A stretch of 64,000 bases of DNA, taken from NCBI GenBank assembly GCA_003609755.1, contig AP017993.1, positions 35,116 to 99,115 of the forward strand. The letters run 5' to 3'. Origin of the DNA: Planktothrix agardhii NIES-204. GTDB taxonomy: Bacteria; Cyanobacteriota; Cyanobacteriia; Cyanobacteriales; Microcoleaceae. Positions 25,597-33,780 of this stretch are shown here, piece by piece (position 1 is the stretch's first letter; each line of letters begins with the position of its first letter). The translations under genes and the position numbers were made by a program. A model generated the notes under the pieces. That model worked only from the letters and a program-made list of their open reading frames with translations, did not search any database and had not been told where the DNA came from.

Positions 25597-27614
25597 GACA
25601 CCCCCATCCTTTTCAAATGCTCATCTACCCGACTCGATAACATCTCAACCTCATCCACTAACTGCGACAAAGGTTCAGCATAACGTTCATCTAACTCCTT
25701 AATTCGACTCGCTAACTGCTGCGTTACCCGCTCAATTTCCCCGATAATCCTCCCCTCTAATGTCGCCCCCCATTTATCATTAATTACCAAAGTTTTAATC
25801 TCATCCTCTGTTAACTTTGGATACTGAGCCAACACCGCCTTATCTAATTCTATCTGAGCCTCTTTAACCTTTTTTTTCATCGTTTCCTCCTGCTCAAATA
25901 GTTGAAAACATTGGTAAATAATTAAAACATCATCCTGTTCAATTGACAATTCTAAATCCTCAAATATTGATAATTGTTTACTACCATCTATTAACTTTTT
26001 AACATTATTTTTTGTCACCTTTCCCGCATCCGTTTGAGCATCAACTAACGCCCCATCTTCCCCCGTATGTTCCTCAATTAATGCTTCTAATTCCTGAGTA
26101 ATAACATCTAAATCCGTTTGAAATTCATCAATTTGCTGTTGTTGTTTAGCAAAATATCGCGCCACAATTAAACCGGGCGGGATCAAATCCGCCTTATACT
26201 TTTTCTTATCTATAATTAAATCCGGCGCTTCCTTCAACTTTTCGCCTTTTTTTGCCACCAATTCCCGTAACACTTTCCCCGCTTCCCAACTATCTTGTAC
26301 CAGGATATAAACATCATCCTGCATGGTTTCCTCCCAGTAGTCCATCAATAGTTGGTAAATATCATATTTATCTAGTAATTCAGCTTTAACAAATCGCTTT
26401 AGTAAATCCTCCGATAATAGGGCGATAAGTGCTTTAGGTTTATCCCCAATGGCGATATTTTTTAACCTCTTTTCATGATAGTTTTGCCAACCTTGATAAA
26501 GGGCTAAAGTCAGTTTTGCAAAAGCCGTAAATTCAGGATGATTGAGAATAGTTATTTTTACCCGACTTGCATCTACCAAACTCTCACTATATCCTGAGAA
26601 TTGACTAGGTGCAAATAAAACACTCCGCACTTGAGGAAATACCCGCCAATAGTTCTCTAACGCATCAATATCCGCGTTAGGAATACCCCCGTTTAAGTGG
26701 GCGCTGAGGTCGTGAATATCTTCCGGTTCGCTAGAATCAATATAACGGGGAATATTGAGGTTATAATCATTAGTAGCAATTTCTTCTAAACTTACCATCC
26801 GACTATAGCGAGATAGTTCAATTTGATGATTAAACACATCAACAATTTTATGGATATCCTGACTGCGGAGGCGATTTTTATTGCCATCTTTAATAAAGCC
26901 CTTACTCCCATCTACCATAAACAAACCTTTGCGAGTGGCGGCCGTAGATTTATCAATTACAATAATACAGGCAGGGATACCCGTACCATAAAATAAGTTT
27001 GCTGGTAAGCCAATAATTCCCTTAATGTATCCTTGAGTGATTAAATTCTTACGAATCCGCGCCTCAGCATTGCCCCGAAATAGAACCCCGTGCGGCAAAA
27101 TTATCGCGGCTTTTCCTGTAGTTTTTAAGGATTTAAGAATATGCAGTAAAAACGCATAATCGCCGTTTTTATCCGGTGGTACGCCATAGTTAAAACGATT
27201 AAATTCGTCATTAGTAAGGCTGACACCATTACTCCAAGATTTATAGGAAAAAGGGGGATTAGCTACGGCAAAATCAAAGGTTTTAAGGCTACCATCGGGG
27301 TTTTTCCAGTAAGGAGCCGCCAGGGTGTTATCCTTCCAAATGACTGCCGTTGGGGAGTCGTGCAGAATCATATTCATCTTTGCTAAAGCTACCGTTGCGT
27401 TATCCATTTCTTGACCGTAAATCGTCAACCCATTAGGCGCTTCATTCGCAACTTTTAACAATAGGGAACCAGAGCCACAAGTCGGATCATAAACCGTTCC
27501 ATCTTGCCTAGTTTCGGGAGTAATGCCGACTACTTTAGCTAATATCCGCGACACCTCTGCGGGAGTATAAAACTGTCCTTTACTCTTACCGGATTCTGTG
27601 GCAAAATGACGCAT
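25587..27614 (-). CDS. hsdM: HsdM, type I adenine methyltransferase, N-terminally truncated
   Basis: 675 residues. It opens at MRHFATESGKSKGQFYTP, which in complete HsdM proteins comes after an N-terminal helical domain of roughly 150 residues. That domain is absent, and the upstream frame closes with a stop within a dozen or so codons. Motif I is DPTCGSGSLL and the catalytic motif is NPPF (in FAVANPPFSY). A long C-terminal extension with coiled coils follows. The missing part contacts HsdS and DNA in known enzymes, so activity is doubtful. Truncation and the broken hsdR point to a decaying locus. Confidence 0.85.
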   Translation of the reverse strand: MRHFATESGKSKGQFYTPAEVSRILAKVVGITPETRQDGTVYDPTCGSGSLLLKVANEAPNGLTIYGQEMDNATVALAKMNMILHDSPTAVIWKDNTLAAPYWKNPDGSLKTFDFAVANPPFSYKSWSNGVSLTNDEFNRFNYGVPPDKNGDYAFLLHILKSLKTTGKAAIILPHGVLFRGNAEARIRKNLITQGYIKGIIGLPANLFYGTGIPACIIVIDKSTAATRKGLFMVDGSKGFIKDGNKNRLRSQDIHKIVDVFNHQIELSRYSRMVSLEEIATNDYNLNIPRYIDSSEPEDIHDLSAHLNGGIPNADIDALENYWRVFPQVRSVLFAPSQFSGYSESLVDASRVKITILNHPEFTAFAKLTLALYQGWQNYHEKRLKNIAIGDKPKALIALLSEDLLKRFVKAELLDKYDIYQLLMDYWEETMQDDVYILVQDSWEAGKVLRELVAKKGEKLKEAPDLIIDKKKYKADLIPPGLIVARYFAKQQQQIDEFQTDLDVITQELEALIEEHTGEDGALVDAQTDAGKVTKNNVKKLIDGSKQLSIFEDLELSIEQDDVLIIYQCFQLFEQEETMKKKVKEAQIELDKAVLAQYPKLTEDEIKTLVINDKWGATLEGRIIGEIERVTQQLASRIKELDERYAEPLSQLVDEVEMLSSRVDEHLKRMGVSWN

Positions 27615-27783
27615 CAGAACATCCCGCCCATAATGAGCTATACAGTTCAGTCTTTTTTACGGCCATTGGTGATTATAAGTTGTAATCGTGTCTATGGTTT
27701 CGCTGGCAATCTCCCAGAGTACACAACCTTAATCATAAGCCCCCCTGGTAGCAGTCTCGCACTTATCTAGTCCCCCAATTGGG

Positions 27784-27872
27784 TGTCTATCAATTGGTAG
27801 ACAGGTGTAAACTGTACAATAGACACTGTAAATAGACAGTATAATAGACATCAATTGACACTCCCATAGACA
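27784..27872. promoter_or_regulatory. array of TAGACA operator-like words
   Basis: One TGTCTA (27784) and five TAGACA words (27798, 27820, 27833, 27845, 27867) stand in 89 bases directly before the HTH gene. Their spacings of 22, 13, 12 and 22 bases are near multiples of a helix turn. Three more copies lie inside the gene (28109, 28131 inverted, 28145). The 14-mer TAGACACTGTAAAT occurs at both 27820 and 28145. Autoregulation or an iteron role is likely. Confidence 0.65.
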
Positions 27873-27873
27873 C

Positions 27874-28422
27874 ATGAAAATCAAGGAACTACAGGAACGC
27901 TACGGGCTAAAAACACGGCAATCAATCTATGATTGGATTAAAGCTGCAAAGATTACCTTACCGAAAGATGATAGGGGTCACGCCTACGCCAAACCGGAGC
28001 AAATTGAAGTTTTAGACCAACTGGTAGAACATCTAAAACAAGGGGGGACGTTAGGCAGTTTTACCCCTGTGTCTAGTCCTGAAATTTACACCACGGCAGA
28101 CAGTCAGATAGACACCTCTAAACCCTCTACTGTCTACCAGATAGTAGACACTGTAAATTCAACAGAAGACAGTCCGATGGTCATGTTAGAGCGGTTGGTC
28201 GGTGTTATAGTCTCCAATATTCAACCCCGTTCCCCCTTGTGGTTTCATGACGAACTGGTGAAAGCGGCTAAACAAGGTTGGATTCTGTCTAGTTCCGATG
28301 TTGAGGCGTTAATTGGAGTTAAACCCAAAGGTGAAATGTTCCACCGGGGCGGGTGGGAGTTTGTCAGAGCGGGTAAGATTGGCAATCAGGGAGCATGGAA
28401 GGTCAACAAATTAGAACTTTAA
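27874..28422 (+). CDS. plasmid-type HTH protein (MerR-like N-terminus)
   Basis: 182 residues. The N-terminus KELQERYGLKTRQSIYDWIK is a helix-turn-helix of MerR/excisionase type, followed by AYAKPEQIEVLDQLVEHL. The C-terminal half is a separate small domain (PLWFHDELVKAAKQGWIL, then LIGVKPKGEMFHRGGWEF). I know no specific function. It lies between the hsd locus and the replication gene, behind a dense TAGACA array that it probably binds. A perfect-looking hairpin terminator follows. Confidence 0.65.
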   Translation: MKIKELQERYGLKTRQSIYDWIKAAKITLPKDDRGHAYAKPEQIEVLDQLVEHLKQGGTLGSFTPVSSPEIYTTADSQIDTSKPSTVYQIVDTVNSTEDSPMVMLERLVGVIVSNIQPRSPLWFHDELVKAAKQGWILSSSDVEALIGVKPKGEMFHRGGWEFVRAGKIGNQGAWKVNKLEL

Positions 28423-28460
28423 AAACAATGAAATTATTTTTAGGTTTACTGCCATTGAAT

Positions 28461-28497
28461 TTTACTCCCCCAACTTTCTGAAGTTTTGAGGGAGTAA
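28461..28497. terminator. strong hairpin between convergent genes
   Basis: TTTACTCCC pairs with GGGAGTAAA, and inside it CAACTT pairs with AAGTTTTG across a TCTG loop. It sits between the plus-strand HTH gene and the minus-strand 158-residue gene and can act in both directions. Confidence 0.7.
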
Positions 28498-28526
28498 ACC
28501 AATTTAGCTACGTTCCGAGCGCCTAG

Positions 28527-29003
28527 CTAAGAAGCTGTTGCCACTTCTCTAGCATCACGATGGGCTAAGGCCAGTTCTCGGAATGTGGGGTTATCTAGCT
28601 TTTTAATCGGGGTAATTTGCCAACAATTCCCACGATATTCAAGCCCTGCAACTAAAGCCTGATTGTCAACGGAGTAAACATAGCTAGTTTTCATTCCTTC
28701 AGTGGGTGCGGGTTCATCCAGTCTTGTGTTTAAAAAGCTAGATAAGGCGGTTAATGTCAACAAATCATCAGTAGTTACTCGATAACGACATTGTGAGTAA
28801 TTAGCTAATACTTTTAACTGTGCTTCAACAACCCGCCGTTTTTTCCATTCATCCTCACCCGAATTAAAGTTAGCCCATTTCTCATCAGATATTTGCAAGG
28901 TTTCCATCGCTTGTTCAACAAATTGGGGTTTTAATCCCGGTATCGGAACAACCCCGCCCGAACTATGGATTATTTGGTTTTTATTTATCACAAAATAGTT
29001 CAT
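28527..29003 (-). CDS. hypothetical protein (158 aa)
   Basis: 158 residues, no recognised domain, no signal peptide or membrane segment. Visible features are a Gly/Pro-rich start (SSGGVVPIPGLKPQF), a central QCRYRVTTDDLLTLTALSSF and a C-terminus FRELALAHRDAREVATA. It follows the 60-residue gene by 11 bases, probably in one transcript. The pair lies in plasmid backbone between an HTH regulator and the replication gene. Confidence 0.55.
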   Translation of the reverse strand: MNYFVINKNQIIHSSGGVVPIPGLKPQFVEQAMETLQISDEKWANFNSGEDEWKKRRVVEAQLKVLANYSQCRYRVTTDDLLTLTALSSFLNTRLDEPAPTEGMKTSYVYSVDNQALVAGLEYRGNCWQITPIKKLDNPTFRELALAHRDAREVATAS

Positions 29004-29014
29004 TTTTAAATCCC

Positions 29015-29197
29015 CTAAATTTCTTTAATAATGCAGGTGTAACGCTTGAATCCTGGGAGTAAATCGCCTTTTTTAGCATTGTCCTTGACTTGCAAACGAA
29101 ACCGAGTATCTGGGTAAGTATCCTCGTAGACTTCCTTGATTTGTTGGCACTCCTCTAAGTTGTCTGTCTCGTGAATAGCGGTTAATTTTTCGTTCAA
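29015..29197 (-). CDS. small hypothetical protein (60 aa)
   Basis: 60 residues, charged and probably alpha/beta: ETDNLEECQQIKEVYEDTYP followed by FRLQVKDNAKKGDLL. The start has an AGGAGTTGAACG-like ribosome site. No family recognised. It is upstream of and close to the 158-residue gene, and both look like plasmid accessory genes. Confidence 0.5.
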   Translation of the reverse strand: MNEKLTAIHETDNLEECQQIKEVYEDTYPDTRFRLQVKDNAKKGDLLPGFKRYTCIIKEI

Positions 29198-29294
29198 CTC
29201 CTACACCCTTTAAAATAATCTGGCATTGTCGGGTAACTTCTCCAACTGATTCGATAGTTGGGAATTTTTCTAATCTTAGCTTTTGAGCATCGCA

Positions 29295-29491
29295 TCAGTC
29301 ATCAATATTAAAATAATTCTTTAATTTATCAGATTCAATATTGTTTAGTTTTTTCCCACTAGCAGATTTTCTGATAATTTCCTCAATGTCAGGGGGAATG
29401 GTGCAATCCCTTATCCTTGGTTGCTCACCAATCAAGGGTAAATGTTTATCAAGCCCCTCACGAATTTTAATGGCCGTCCAAACTGCTAGGA
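29295..29491 (-). pseudogene. C-terminal remnant of an unknown gene
   Basis: A 65-codon open frame without a start, reading VWTAIKIREGLDKHLPLIGE then RDCTIPPDIEEIIRKSASGK and ending at TGA 29295-29297. Its composition is protein-like and it closes upstream with TAA. It may be the last part of a plasmid gene lost by deletion. It covers part of the 517-bp stretch before the replication gene. Confidence 0.4.
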
Positions 29492-29628
29492 CTTAGATAA
29501 TCCTGACGGGCTAATGCTTTGGGCTTTAAATCCAATCCTTTCTGATGGCGAGATTGAGTTTCTCAGGAGAGATTTGTTAAATGTTACCGAAATTGATTGA
29601 TTTTTGTACTTATTTAGGCTTAAATGAT

Positions 29629-29669
29629 TATCACCCACAGGAACTTTAGCGAGGCTTCTGCGGGTGATA
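29629..29669 (+). promoter_or_regulatory. hairpin in the leader of the replication gene
   Basis: TATCACCCACAG pairs with CTGCGGGTGATA (11 of 12 bases) across a 17-base loop, 45 bases before the ATG of the CyRepA1-type gene. A second small stem, AGGGTTT and AAACCCT, lies just before the start. Hairpins here could control translation or mark a replication-related site. Which, I cannot tell. Confidence 0.5.
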
Positions 29670-29714
29670 GTTAGTTATTCAACCAGGGTTTTGTAGAAAC
29701 CCTTTCATAAACTT

Positions 29715-32700
29715 ATGGATATATTAGCACAATCAGGGCATACTGCAAGCGTTTATTCAACTTTTTCTCCAGATTTTCTCAAGGAACCGCATTTTATTGA
29801 ATGGCAAGGCTCTGGAGTCCATCAAAATATCATTGGTCTAAATGTTCTTAGTTTAGAAGGATATCAACCCGCCGAGTACCTGCTTTATTCGCCACAACTC
29901 AAGCGACTCAACACCGGAAGACTCAATAGTTCTACCCTCCACACCTATCGACACTTGGAATTGGGGGGCTGGTTTTGTCAAGGTCTAGGACAATGGGGCT
30001 GTTTTAAACCTGACCAACCTCGACATGATGGCAAATCTAAGGTCATCAAATATGAACATCCCCCAAAAGTCCCCACCAGTATCTTTCAACTCTCGGTATC
30101 TTGGAATATTGGTCTAAAGATTGCTCTCAAACATGGCTATGGCCAAGAATATTCACAACGTCTACAACATCATTTACAGCTTCCCTTCAATATTTCCCCG
30201 GCGCATTTACTCCAGGGATACGATAGTTTACTGGACTCGCTTCTGTCTGAGGAAGATATTGGGTTTTGGGACTGGGTACTAGAGAATAATATTCCCATTA
30301 CGATTTGTGAAGGGGCGAAAAAAGCTGGTGCTTTATTAACTGCTGGTTATGTGGCCATTGGTTTACCTGGTATCACCGGGGGAGTACGGGTTCAGCGAGA
30401 TAGTAATAGGGTGAAAATCAATAGTTTCCTGCTTCCTGAATTGGAACGGTTTGCAACGAATGGCCGACCATTCTATATTTGTTTTGACCATGACCGGAAA
30501 CGCACTACCCAAATTGCAGTTAATCGGGAAATCTCCAAACTGGGTCAGAGTTTCAAACCCTTGAAGTGTCCCGCTTGGGTAATTACTTTACCTGGCCCCG
30601 ATAAAGGTGTTGATGATTTTATTGTCCATCATGGTGAACATCAATTTGATGAATTATTTACTCAAGCAACGGATTTAGAGTATTGGAACTATCAGAAAGA
30701 ATATTCTATTACTTATCCTGTAACTAAACTTAATAGTCGGTATTTAAACCTGAACTTCCCAGAACAGGGATTAGTTTGTATTAAATCAGGAAAAGGAACC
30801 GGAAAAACTGAGAATCTCATTAAGTTGATTCAAGAATCAATGGGCATTGGTCGGAAAGTTCTAGTAATTAGCCACCGGATTCAATTAGGGCGTTCTATTT
30901 GTAAGAGATTAGGGTTAGTTTGGGTCGAAGACCAGAAGGAAAATCCCTACGATTCTATCTTTGGTTTTGGTTTATGTATTGATAGTTTACATCCCCTAAG
31001 TCAAGCTAAATTTAATCCCTCGGAATGGGAGGATGCTATTATTATTTTAGACGAAGTTGAACAAATTATCTGGCATTTACTCAATAGTTCAACCTGTACA
31101 GATAAACGAGCCATTTTATGCCGAATGTTCATGGAATTAATGCAGACGGTTTTGGGTTCTGATGGTTTAGTTGTTGCTCAAGATGCGGATTTATCTGATT
31201 ATGCTATTGATTATTTAATTGATTGTGCTGGGGGGAACATTATCCCTCAAGTTTATGTTAATGAATATAAACATAATCAACAACGGAAAATTATTGTTTA
31301 TAATCAATCAAATCCGTCCCATCTAATCACTAAACTCTATGAATCCGTAGGGAAAGCTCCGATTCTAATGGTTTTAGATAGTCAGAAGGTTAAAGGGAAG
31401 TTTTCTTGTATTAATATTGAAAGTCAATTACGAGAGTCTTTTCCTGAGTTGAAGATTTTGCGGATTGATTCGGAAACTGTTGCTGATGAAACCCATGAAG
31501 CTTTTGGCTGTATGGAAGATATCAATAATCATATTAAAGATTATGATGTTGTTATTACTTCTCCCACGATTGGTACGGGAGTTAGTATTGATTTAGTTAA
31601 TCATTTTCAAGCGATATTTGGGATTTTCCAAGGGGCAATTAATGTTAAAGATGCTTGTCAATTTTTGGCAAGGGTTCGAGATTTGAATGTTCCTTGTCAT
31701 GTTTGGGCGGCGAACTATGGTTGTGGTCAAATTGGTAATCGCCAGACTGATTGGAAACCCTTATTGGCAACTCAAAATAAGGTTTTTAAACGCAATCTCC
31801 AGATTCTGCAAGAAATTGATTTAGAGTTATCTATAGATTTTGATGAGCAACTGACTCCTAAACATACTAAATTCTGGGCTAAGTTTGCTGCACGGGTTAA
31901 TGCAGGTCAATGGAAATTTAAAAATACTTTAGTCAGGGAATTAGAAGCGGAAGGACATATTATTGAATTGTCTGAATTTGAGAAAACTTCTTTAGAATGT
32001 GAGCGTTTATTAGGTGAAGTTTTAGACCCCTTAGCTGAGGTTCCTGAGTTCACTGAACAATTAAAAGGAACGGTTCAAAAACTCCATCATTTAGAACAAA
32101 CTGCCAAAAATCACTTAGAGAAAGCGACGGAAACCAGGGATAAGAACCAATATAGTTATGCTAAGTTTATTGCGGCTCAATTCTTGGTTTCTCGAAATCA
32201 ATATGAGGAACTAAAAAGTAAACGGAAGAAAACCCAAGATGAGTTAGCCCAACAGCGTCATTATGAGATTTCTTATCGTTATGGGGTGGAAGTCTCGCCG
32301 GAGTTGGTGTTGAGGGATATGGCGGGGGATTATCCTAAGTTGCGGTTACATTATTATTTACTGCATCCTGAGTTTGTTCATCAACGGGATAAACACCATT
32401 TACAGAAACAGTTGGAGGCAGGGGAAGGAAAAGTTTGTTTGCAGGATATTAAGTTATTGTCGGCACAAGTCCAGGTGTTGCAACTATTAGGAGTTGAACA
32501 TTTACTTAACCCTGATGCGGAGTTTACCTTGGAGTCGGAGGAAATTCTGGAGTTTGCGGATAAGGTGATTACCTACAGTCGAGATATGAGGGATTATCTG
32601 GGGATTAGTCCCGATAGTAAAGCTTCTCCTATCCGTATTGTTCAGGATGTGTTGAGGAATAAAATTGGTCTACCTCTCAAATGTGTGCGCCAAATTAAGT

Positions 32701-33083
32701 TACCCGATGGGACAAGGCAACGAGTTTATGCTTTTGATTGTCCCACCTGGCGTTACTCTATCTTTGACCATTGGTTAGAACGGGATTTACTCAGGGAACA
32801 GGAGGGAACACCGCAGTCTATAAATAATATAGAAGTTGTTGTGAGTGATGTTCCCGAATCAGAAAGTGCACCTCCGGCCGGAGAATCGGAATTGCTGAAA
32901 CGGTTTTGGACACAATTCTGGAATCTGTTCACTTGTACCGATTGGAAACCCCGACTCAGGAAGCTATTGAAGATTCCCCAAGCTTTGCAATGGGTGGCGG
33001 AGGAATTGCAAACTCAGCCTATTCTGGAGGATATTTTCAGGACTCTTGAGGGTTTCTTTCCTACCGATGAGGCCCTAAATTAA
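29715..33083 (+). CDS. plasmid replication protein, CyRepA1 family (primase-helicase type)
   Basis: 1122 residues. The N-terminal half carries a DUF3854/TOPRIM-type core: TICEGAKKAGALLTAGY near 194-212 and the acidic YICFDHDRK near 258. A helicase-like ATPase follows with Walker A SGKGTGKTENL (about 357-367) and Walker B IILDEVEQIIW (about 443). The C-terminal third is charged and helical with a small winged-helix-like end. This architecture matches the CyRepA1 proteins of cyanobacterial plasmids. Iterons follow directly downstream, then a parA gene, so this is the replication module of a plasmid. Confidence 0.82.
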   Translation: MDILAQSGHTASVYSTFSPDFLKEPHFIEWQGSGVHQNIIGLNVLSLEGYQPAEYLLYSPQLKRLNTGRLNSSTLHTYRHLELGGWFCQGLGQWGCFKPDQPRHDGKSKVIKYEHPPKVPTSIFQLSVSWNIGLKIALKHGYGQEYSQRLQHHLQLPFNISPAHLLQGYDSLLDSLLSEEDIGFWDWVLENNIPITICEGAKKAGALLTAGYVAIGLPGITGGVRVQRDSNRVKINSFLLPELERFATNGRPFYICFDHDRKRTTQIAVNREISKLGQSFKPLKCPAWVITLPGPDKGVDDFIVHHGEHQFDELFTQATDLEYWNYQKEYSITYPVTKLNSRYLNLNFPEQGLVCIKSGKGTGKTENLIKLIQESMGIGRKVLVISHRIQLGRSICKRLGLVWVEDQKENPYDSIFGFGLCIDSLHPLSQAKFNPSEWEDAIIILDEVEQIIWHLLNSSTCTDKRAILCRMFMELMQTVLGSDGLVVAQDADLSDYAIDYLIDCAGGNIIPQVYVNEYKHNQQRKIIVYNQSNPSHLITKLYESVGKAPILMVLDSQKVKGKFSCINIESQLRESFPELKILRIDSETVADETHEAFGCMEDINNHIKDYDVVITSPTIGTGVSIDLVNHFQAIFGIFQGAINVKDACQFLARVRDLNVPCHVWAANYGCGQIGNRQTDWKPLLATQNKVFKRNLQILQEIDLELSIDFDEQLTPKHTKFWAKFAARVNAGQWKFKNTLVRELEAEGHIIELSEFEKTSLECERLLGEVLDPLAEVPEFTEQLKGTVQKLHHLEQTAKNHLEKATETRDKNQYSYAKFIAAQFLVSRNQYEELKSKRKKTQDELAQQRHYEISYRYGVEVSPELVLRDMAGDYPKLRLHYYLLHPEFVHQRDKHHLQKQLEAGEGKVCLQDIKLLSAQVQVLQLLGVEHLLNPDAEFTLESEEILEFADKVITYSRDMRDYLGISPDSKASPIRIVQDVLRNKIGLPLKCVRQIKLPDGTRQRVYAFDCPTWRYSIFDHWLERDLLREQEGTPQSINNIEVVVSDVPESESAPPAGESELLKRFWTQFWNLFTCTDWKPRLRKLLKIPQALQWVAEELQTQPILEDIFRTLEGFFPTDEALN

Positions 33084-33228
33084 TCCTGAACATTCTCTAA
33101 TGCCTCATCAGTTATCAGAAAAGTCTGGGAGCTTGAAAACTCAGTGTCTTCAGACCTGAGTGTCAATGGTGTTAGTGTAGCGATGGCGTTTGCAGACCCA
33201 AATGCCTATCCCGTTTTTGGGAATTGAT

Positions 33229-33328
33229 TAAACATTTAAACATCTTTTTTACATCTAAACATCTAAACATCTAAACATCTAAACATCTTTTTTACATCTA
33301 AGCATTTAAACATCTAAGCATTTAAACG
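33229..33328. repeat. iteron array (8-bp ACATCTAA units) between rep and parA
   Basis: About ten units of AAACATCT or variants (AAGCATTT, AAACATTT) run in tandem, with two TTTTTT interruptions. A last pair, AAACATTTAAACATTCAGAT, sits just before the parA start at 33382-33401. Position and structure fit replication iterons or a parS/parC-type centromere. The remaining 33084-33228 shows no gene. Confidence 0.8.
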
Positions 33329-33346
33329 GTCAGAAACCTATAAAAT

Positions 33347-33379
33347 AAAGACAGCAGATCCTTGTGATTTGCTGTCTTT
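33347..33379. terminator. hairpin between iterons and parA
   Basis: AAAGACAGCAGATC pairs with GATTTGCTGTCTTT (13 of 14 bases) across a five-base loop. It can act as a terminator for rep or as a structured part of the origin. Confidence 0.65.
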
Positions 33380-33406
33380 GAAACATTTAAACATTCAGAT
33401 GTCCAG

Positions 33407-33780
33407 ATGATTATAACAATAGCCTCTTTTAAAGGGGGGGTAGGGAAGTCTACCACAGCCCTGCATTTAGCAGTTTATCTACAAAGCAAAGCCGACACTC
33501 TGTTAGTGGATGGAGATTTAAACCGCAGTGCTTTGGACTGGGCTAGTCGGGGGACATTGCCTGTGAAAGTTGTGGATGAGAAACAAGGGGTCAAGTTTGC
33601 CAGACAATTTGAGCATATTGTGATTGATACACCAGCCCGACCCAATCCCGAAGACTTAAAAACGATTGCGGAAGGATGTGATTTACTGGTGCTCCCCACT
33701 TCTCCCGATGCTTTAGCAATCCGAGCTACCTTACAAATGGTCGATGCTCTGCATAGTCTTCAGAGTAATTATAAAATCCT
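33407..33780 (+). pseudogene. parA: ParA-family partition ATPase, cut by insertion sequence copy 2
   Basis: The first 124 residues are a clear ParA/Soj ATPase: deviant Walker A FKGGVGKSTTALHLA, LLVDGDLNRSALDWA, and the HIVIDTPARP switch. After residue 124 the frame enters the IS left end and stops inside it at 33895. The missing 80 or so C-terminal residues do not reappear after the IS. The partition function is therefore lost unless another copy exists. Confidence 0.9.
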
